This document shows, piece by piece, positions 59,265 through 64,000 of a stretch of DNA of 64,000 nt. This DNA comes from JAXHUH01 sp034211175 (GTDB lineage Bacteria > Actinomycetota > Acidimicrobiia > Acidimicrobiales > CAIXPF01): contig JAXHUH010000146.1 of the NCBI GenBank assembly GCA_034211175.1, positions 1-64,000 on the forward strand, read 5' to 3'. The notes beneath the pieces were generated by a model. The model did no database searches and was not told the DNA's origin. It saw only the letters and a list, made by a program, of their open reading frames with translations. The position numbers and the translations under genes were made by a program. Position 1 is the stretch's first letter, and each line of letters starts with the position of its first letter.

Positions 59265-60065
59265 ATGAGCGGTGCCGGCGACAGCGGCCCCGAGGACAGG
59301 ACACGGGACGGCGACTTCGTGCGCTCGCTCGAGCGCGGCCTCATCGTGCTCCGCTCCTTCGGGCCCGAGCGCCCCCGCCAGACCCTGAGCGAGGTCGCGC
59401 AGGAGACCGGGCTCACCCGCGCCGCCGCACGCCGGTTCCTGCTGACGCTGGAGCGGCTCGGGTACCTCGCCTACGACGGCCGCCACTTCTCGCTGCGCTC
59501 CCGGGTGCTGGAGCTCGGCTACGCCTACCTGTCGTCACTTCCGCTGTGGGACCTCGCCGTGCCCCACATGCGCCGCCTCGTCGAGGAGGTCCACGAGTCG
59601 TGCTCCGCATCGGTGCTCGACGGCGACGAGATCGTCTACGTGGCCCGGGTCCCGACGAAGCGGATCATGACCATCAACCTCGGGATCGGCAGCCGGCTGC
59701 CGGCCTACGCCACGTCGATGGGCCGGGTCCTGCTCGCCGGGCTGCCGCCGGCCGAGCTCGACGCCCACCTCGCGGCGATGGCGCCCGAGCGCCTCACCCA
59801 CCGCACCGTCGTCGACGCCGACGACCTGCGGGCCGCCATCGACGAGGTCCGCGAGGCGGGGTGGGCGATCGTCGACCAGGAACTGGAGGAGGGCGTCCGT
59901 TCGGTGGCCGCCCCGCTCATCGACGCCGACGGCCGGGTGGTCGCGGCGATCAACGTCTCGGCCCACGCCGCCCGCGTGCCGCTCGAGACCCTGCGCGACG
60001 ACGTCGCGCCCAAGCTGGTGGAGACGGCGAAGGAGATCAACGACGAGCTCCGGCGCCGACGGTGA
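59265..60065 (+). CDS. pcaR: IclR-family transcriptional regulator
   Basis: The 266-residue regulator has a winged helix (SLERGLIVLRSFG; LSEVAQETGLTRAAARRFLL) and an IclR effector domain (ATSMGRVLLAGLP; GWAIVDQELEEGVRSVAAPL; GRVVAAINVSAH). The family includes PcaR/PcaU, which respond to protocatechuate or beta-ketoadipate. It lies 99 bp upstream of pcaHG on the same strand, so it is the likely regulator. GGAGG is 6 bases before ATG 59265. The symbol pcaR is by context. Confidence 0.85.
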   Translation: MSGAGDSGPEDRTRDGDFVRSLERGLIVLRSFGPERPRQTLSEVAQETGLTRAAARRFLLTLERLGYLAYDGRHFSLRSRVLELGYAYLSSLPLWDLAVPHMRRLVEEVHESCSASVLDGDEIVYVARVPTKRIMTINLGIGSRLPAYATSMGRVLLAGLPPAELDAHLAAMAPERLTHRTVVDADDLRAAIDEVREAGWAIVDQELEEGVRSVAAPLIDADGRVVAAINVSAHAARVPLETLRDDVAPKLVETAKEINDELRRRR

Positions 60066-60164
60066 CGCTCACCGGGCCGACGGAGGCGCACGCGTGGCGC
60101 CCCGACCGGCCGCCCGCGGTGGTGGGACCCCGCCGCCGAATCGCACCGAGAGAGGAGACGCCCG

Positions 60165-60889
60165 ATGACCGAGACCGTCGCCCCTGACGGGACCGTCGTT
60201 CCCTACGCGCCCGTACCGGCGGGGACCCACCCGCCGTCGCGCTACCCCGACTACAAGTCGACGCCGTCACGCTCGCCCGGCCACCCGCTGGTGACGGTGC
60301 CCCAGACGCTGAGCGAGGTCACCGGTCCCGTCTACGGCCACCGCCCCGTCCGCGACGGCGACAACGACCTCACCCGCCAGCACGACGGCGAGCCGCTCGG
60401 TGAGCGCATCGTCGTGCGGGGCCGGCTCCTCGACGGCGACGGACGGCCGATCCGCCGGTCGCTGGTCGAGGTGTGGCAGGCCAACTCGGCCGGCCGCTAC
60501 CGCCACGACCGTGACCGCAGCCCGATGCCGCTCGACCCGAACTTCTCGGGCGCCGGCCGGACGATCACCGACGACGACGGCAACTGGGAGTTCGTCACGA
60601 TCAAGCCGGCGGCGTACCCGTGGGGCAACCACCACAACGCCTGGCGTCCGGCACACATCCACTTCTCGGTGTTCGGGCCGGCGTTCACGACCCGACTGAT
60701 CACCCAGATGTACTTCCCCGGCGACCCGCTGTTCCCCTACGACCCGATCCTGTCGTCGGTCCCGGAGGCGGCCCGGCCGCGGCTGGTGTCGAGCCTTCGA
60801 CAATGGACGGCACCGTGCCCGAGTGGGCCCTCGGGTACCGGTGGGACATCGTCGTCCGCGGCCGCAACGCGACCCCGACGGAGGCATGA
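60165..60889 (+). pseudogene. pcaH: Protocatechuate 3,4-dioxygenase beta subunit, frameshifted
   Basis: PcaH and PcaG open the protocatechuate ring. The frame from ATG 60165 encodes a normal beta subunit: VEVWQANSAGRYRHDRD and KPAAYPWGNHHNAWRPAHIHF hold the iron ligands Tyr, Tyr, His, His (in part: AYPW and RPAHIHF). After RLVSS (60794) the expected ending appears in another frame, as DGTVPEWALGYRWDIVVRG, ending at 60889. The shift lies at 60792-60805 (net +2 or -1 base). Without correction about 27 C-terminal residues are replaced and the frame runs through pcaG. It may be a real mutation or a sequencing error. Confidence 0.8.
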
Positions 60890-60891
60890 CG

Positions 60892-61479
60892 ATGCTCGAC
60901 CTCACCCCCTCCCAGACCGTCGGGCCGTTCCTCCACATCGAGCTGCCCCACGAGGGCGCCGGCGAGATGGCGCCGACCGGCGCCGAGGGGACCATCCGGA
61001 TCGAGGGCCGACTCCTGGACGCCAACGGCGACGGCATCGACGACGGGCTGATCGAGCTGTGGCAGGCCGATCCCTCCGGCCACTACCAGCACCCCGAGGA
61101 CGCCGGACCGGCCGTCGTGGCCGGCACCGTCGCCGCCGGGGGCCTCGAGGGGTTCGGCGGCTTCGGCCGACTCCCGACCGGCGACGGCGGGACGTTCTCG
61201 TTCACGACGCTCAAGCCGGGGCCCGTGCCCGGCCCGGGCGGCACCTCCCAGGCCCCCCACATCGTCGTCGGCGTGTTCGGCCGGGGCATCCTCAACCGCC
61301 TCGCCACTCGGATCTACTTCCCCGACGAGGACGCGGCGAACGCCGAGGACCCGATCCTGGCGCTCGTGCCCGCCGAGCGACGCTCGACGCTGATCGCGGA
61401 GGCGATCGACGGCGGCTACCGCTTCGACATCCGCGTCGGCTCCGGCGACGACACCGAGACCGTGTTCTTCGACGTGTGA
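60892..61479 (+). CDS. pcaG: Protocatechuate 3,4-dioxygenase alpha subunit
   Basis: The 195-residue protein begins MLDLTPSQTVGPFLHI, the standard PcaG start, and continues with IELWQADPSGHYQHPED, FSFTTLKPGPVPG, APHIVVGVFGRGILNRL and ATRIYFPDE. The alpha subunit shapes the active site while the beta subunit holds the iron. ATG 60892 is preferred because GGAGG at 60880-60884 is 7 bases away; ATG 60886 overlaps the pcaH stop and abuts that site. It is intact. Confidence 0.9.
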   Translation: MLDLTPSQTVGPFLHIELPHEGAGEMAPTGAEGTIRIEGRLLDANGDGIDDGLIELWQADPSGHYQHPEDAGPAVVAGTVAAGGLEGFGGFGRLPTGDGGTFSFTTLKPGPVPGPGGTSQAPHIVVGVFGRGILNRLATRIYFPDEDAANAEDPILALVPAERRSTLIAEAIDGGYRFDIRVGSGDDTETVFFDV

Positions 61480-61578
61480 CCACCCCGTGCCCGATCCGGC
61501 ACGCGAGCTCGACGGCGGTTCCAGGTGGGGGTGGTGGCCGATGCGCGTGCCAGATCGGATCTCGGCGGCGGCGCCGGG

Positions 61579-61636
61579 GCGGTGGGTGGGGCGGCGTCAC
61601 TGCGGTGGGTGGGGCGGCGTCACTGCGGTGGGCGGC
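61579..61636. repeat. 23-bp tandem repeat
   Basis: Two identical 23-bp units (61579-61601 and 61602-61624), each starting GCGGTGGGTGGGGC and ending GCGTCACT, are followed by a partial third unit. They lie upstream of the Trp leader peptide. Probably a slippage repeat. Confidence 0.75.
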
Positions 61637-61678
61637 TTCGTCGCAACGAGGTTGCGGGGCGGGCGCCGCTCGGCCAAC

Positions 61679-61744
61679 ATGAGCGACGTGCGTGCAGCTG
61701 ACGGCGCCCTCGGTGCCCTGCAGAGCTGGTGGTGGTCGTCCTAA
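61679..61744 (+). CDS. Trp leader peptide (candidate attenuator)
   Basis: A 21-residue frame from ATG 61679 ends in LQSWWWSS, with three tandem Trp codons at 61727-61735 and TAA at 61742. Actinobacterial trpE leaders end in NWWW or a similar motif, and the fused trpEG starts 123 bp downstream. A hairpin lies between. Ribosome stalling at the Trp codons when charged tRNA-Trp is low would favour transcription or translation of trpEG. The ribosome-binding site is weak, and the competing antiterminator structure was not identified. Confidence 0.65.
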   Translation: MSDVRAADGALGALQSWWWSS

Positions 61745-61782
61745 CGGCGACCCGGAACGCGCGCGAACGAGCGACAGCACCC

Positions 61783-61807
61783 CGAGCCGCCTCACCGAGG
61801 CGGCTCG
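61783..61807 (+). terminator. Hairpin in the trpEG leader
   Basis: CGAGCCGCCTC (61783-61793) pairs perfectly with GAGGCGGCTCG (61797-61807) over an ACC loop, 38 bp after the leader-peptide stop. A smaller stem (GCGTG/CACGC, 61811-61823) and TTCCCCC follow. Suggested attenuator. Confidence 0.6.
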
Positions 61808-61867
61808 TGCGCGTGGTGCACGCTTCCCCCGGCGACGGCGCTCCGATCGAGAGGACCAGCGGCCCCC

Positions 61868-64000
61868 ATGACCCCGAACCCCGGTAGCGACCAACCCGGC
61901 GACGTCTCCCCCCACGAGCCGGCGCCGACCTACGTGACCGCCGGCGGCATCGCCGTCCACCGCAGCGAGACCGTCGTCGAGCCCGGCGCGGCGATCGAGG
62001 AGCTCGTCGACCGCCTCGACGCCGAGCGCGGCGTCCTGCTGTCGTCGAGCTTCGAGTACCCCGGCCGCTACACCCGGTGGGACCTCGGGTTCGCCGCCCC
62101 GCCGATCGCCCTGACCGCGAGCGGCCGCTCGTTCCGCGTCGACGCCCTCAACGACCGCGGTCGGGTGCTGCTGGCGGCCATCGCACCGGCGGTCCTCGCC
62201 GCCGAAGGGGTCACCCGCACGAGCGACGACGAGGACCACCTCGCCGGCGAGATCGAGCGGCCCGACCGCCGCTTCGAGGAGGAGGAGCGCAGCCGCCAGC
62301 CGTCGGTGTTCACCGTCGTGCGGGCCGTCACCGGGCTGTTCGCGTCCGACGACGACGCCCACCTCGGCCTGTGGGGCTCGTTCGGCTACGACCTGGCGTT
62401 CCAGTTCGAGCCGATCCCCCACCAGCGGCCACGCCCGGCGGACCAGCGGGACCTCGTCCTCTACCTCCCCGACGAGATCCTCGTCGTCGACCACCAGCGC
62501 GAGCAGGCGACCCGCAAGCGCTACGACTTCGTCACCGCGACCGGCGCCACCTTCGACCTGCCCCGCACGATCGCCACCGCCGCCTACGCGCCGGACCCGG
62601 ACGCCGTGGCCACCCGCGAGATGCCGCCCGGCGGCTACGCCGAGCTGGTCACCGAGGCCAAGGAGCGGTTCCGGGTCGGCGACCTGTTCGAGGTCGTCCC
62701 CGGCTACACCTTCACCGAGCCGTGCCCGGCGCCGCCGTCGGAGCTGTTCCGCCGTCTCCGCCAGCGCAACCCCGCCCCCTACGGCTTCCTCATCAACCTC
62801 GGCGCGGCGGAGTACCTGGTCGGCGCCTCACCCGAGATGTACGTGCGGGTCGACGGCGACCGGGTCGAGACGTGCCCGATCTCGGGGACGATCGCCCGCG
62901 GCGGCGATCCGCTGGCCGATGCCCGCCAGATCCTCCAGCTCCTCAGCTCCGAGAAGGACGAGTCGGAGCTGACGATGTGCACCGACGTCGACCGCAACGA
63001 CAAGTCCCGGATCTGCGTTCCCGGGTCGGTGCGGGTGATCGGGCGGCGCCAGATCGAGATGTACTCACGGCTGATCCACACGGTCGACCACGTCGAGGGC
63101 CGTCTGCGGGAGGGGTTCGACGCCCTCGACGCGTTCCTGACCCACACGTGGGCGGTGACGGTGACCGGTGCGCCGAAGATCGCGGCGATGGAGTTCATCG
63201 AGCGCCACGAGCGCTCGCCCCGGGCCTGGTACGGCGGAGCCGTCGGGCTCGTGGCCTTCGACGGCTCGATGAACACCGGCCTCACGCTGCGGACGATCCG
63301 GGTGAAGGACGGCACCGCCCAGGTCCGGGTCGGCGCCACGCTGCTGTGGGACTCCGATCCGGAGGCCGAGGAGGAGGAGACCGCGCTCAAGGCGTCGGCG
63401 TTCCTCGACGCCATCCGCCACCCGTCGGACCCCGCGGCGAAGGTGGCCGAATCGGTGCGGGCCGCGGCGCCCCGCGACATCCTCCTCGTCGACCACCGCG
63501 ACAGCTTCGTGCACACCCTGGCCAACTACCTGCGCCGCACCGGCTCAACCGTGCGTACGCTGCGGGCCGGCTTCGACCTGGCCGAGCTGGCGGAGTCCGA
63601 CGCCGACCTGGTGGTGCTCTCCCCCGGCCCGGGGCGGCCGTCCGACTTCGAGGTGTCGAAGACGATCGGCGCCGCGCTCGACGCCGGCAAGGCCGTGTTC
63701 GGGGTGTGCCTCGGCCTCCAGGGCATCGTCGAGCACTTCGGCGGCACGCTGGGCACGCTGCGCACCCCGATGCACGGCAAGCCGTCGACCGTCAGGGTCA
63801 GCGACGGCGGTCGGATGCTCGACGGGCTCGTCGGCGACATCACCGCCGGCCGCTACCACTCGCTCTACGCGGAGATCGACGAGCTCCCCGACTGCCTGCG
63901 GGTGACGGCGACCTCGGACGACGGCGTGATCATGGCGGTGGAGCACACCGAGCTGCCGGTGGCCGCGGTCCAGTTCCACCCCGAGTCGATCATGTCGCTC
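61868..64000 (+). CDS. trpEG: Fused anthranilate synthase TrpE-TrpG, C-terminus outside window
   Basis: The frame is open from ATG 61868 to the window edge (711 codons). It is the single-chain type: a TrpE part (about 1-530) with LLSSSFEYPGRYTRWDLGF (feedback region), LINLGAAEYLVGASPEMYV, PISGTIARGG, TMCTDVDRNDKSRICVPGS and YGGAVGLVAFDGSMNTG, then a TrpG glutaminase (about 535 on) with DHRDSFVHTLANYL, SPGPGRPSDF, nucleophile Cys in VFGVCLGLQGIVEHFGG and the His/Glu of AVQFHPESIMSL. Only about 10-20 residues seem to be missing at the end. Fused TrpEG occurs in alphaproteobacteria and some actinobacteria. It is 20 kb from the trpC-A block and preceded by a Trp leader. Confidence 0.93.
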   Translation, partial: MTPNPGSDQPGDVSPHEPAPTYVTAGGIAVHRSETVVEPGAAIEELVDRLDAERGVLLSSSFEYPGRYTRWDLGFAAPPIALTASGRSFRVDALNDRGRVLLAAIAPAVLAAEGVTRTSDDEDHLAGEIERPDRRFEEEERSRQPSVFTVVRAVTGLFASDDDAHLGLWGSFGYDLAFQFEPIPHQRPRPADQRDLVLYLPDEILVVDHQREQATRKRYDFVTATGATFDLPRTIATAAYAPDPDAVATREMPPGGYAELVTEAKERFRVGDLFEVVPGYTFTEPCPAPPSELFRRLRQRNPAPYGFLINLGAAEYLVGASPEMYVRVDGDRVETCPISGTIARGGDPLADARQILQLLSSEKDESELTMCTDVDRNDKSRICVPGSVRVIGRRQIEMYSRLIHTVDHVEGRLREGFDALDAFLTHTWAVTVTGAPKIAAMEFIERHERSPRAWYGGAVGLVAFDGSMNTGLTLRTIRVKDGTAQVRVGATLLWDSDPEAEEEETALKASAFLDAIRHPSDPAAKVAESVRAAAPRDILLVDHRDSFVHTLANYLRRTGSTVRTLRAGFDLAELAESDADLVVLSPGPGRPSDFEVSKTIGAALDAGKAVFGVCLGLQGIVEHFGGTLGTLRTPMHGKPSTVRVSDGGRMLDGLVGDITAGRYHSLYAEIDELPDCLRVTATSDDGVIMAVEHTELPVAAVQFHPESIMSL

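Noticed and set aside
61487..61744. An 85-codon protein ending in WWWSS
   Set aside because: The upstream part runs through the 23-bp tandem repeat and has atypical composition. Only the last 21 codons from ATG 61679 are accepted, as a leader peptide.

Overview
The window is high-GC, gene-dense DNA with GTG/TTG starts, many 4-base stop/start overlaps, a mycobacterial-type SOS box and a PdtaR-type ANTAR regulator. It looks like a chromosomal segment of an actinomycete. The gene set (discrete type II fatty-acid operon, two TrpB proteins, TadZ-like ATPase, class I fumarase) would suit class Acidimicrobiia, but that rank is inference. Most genes are housekeeping.

Layout. 1-4.5 kb is an accessory patch: the 3' end of an ISL3-family transposase, a glycosyltransferase whose 5' end is missing at the IS boundary, a methyltransferase, a cellulose-synthase-like membrane glycosyltransferase, and a decayed second copy of the methyltransferase 3' end. 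4.5-20 kb holds nucleotide-excision repair (uvrA, uvrB), coaE, a LuxR-type regulator, a TadZ/CpaE-like ATPase, rpsA, polA and an ANTAR regulator. 20-24 kb carries malQ, a PilZ protein, a DivIVA-motif membrane protein and tRNA-Leu(CAA). 24.3-28.7 kb is a type II fatty-acid operon fabD-fabH-fabG-acpP-fabF, with fabZ-bcp converging on it. FabD has an extra C-terminal domain resembling a biotinyl/lipoyl domain. 30-35.5 kb has HU, a truncated haemoglobin, an ECF sigma/zinc anti-sigma pair, a BMP-type lipoprotein and fumarase.

35.6-41.1 kb is a tryptophan block on the minus strand: a short Arg-rich ORF, trpC, trpB2, trpF, trpB, trpA and a small HIT-like protein. A fused trpE-trpG lies at the right edge (61.9 kb to the end), preceded by a leader peptide ending in Trp-Trp-Trp and a hairpin, the arrangement expected for attenuation. 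trpD is not in the window.

45.5-57.6 kb is a probable catabolic gene set on the minus strand: PaaX-family regulator, SDR dehydrogenase, amidohydrolase, acyl-CoA synthetase, MaoC hydratase, a branched-chain-amino-acid-type ABC importer (LivF and LivG fused in one chain, LivH, LivM, binding protein) and a second acyl-CoA synthetase. It is followed by a secreted subtilisin-like lipoprotein and an IclR regulator with protocatechuate 3,4-dioxygenase genes pcaHG. As written, pcaH is frameshifted near its 3' end. Uptake of an organic acid, CoA activation and beta-oxidation-like processing is the simplest reading of the liv/ligase cluster; its substrate cannot be told from sequence.

The least explained items are the FabD fusion, a REP-like repeat array at 45350-45549, the small ORF before trpC, the duplicated methyltransferase tail, and repeat or palindrome elements upstream of the fab and liv operons.
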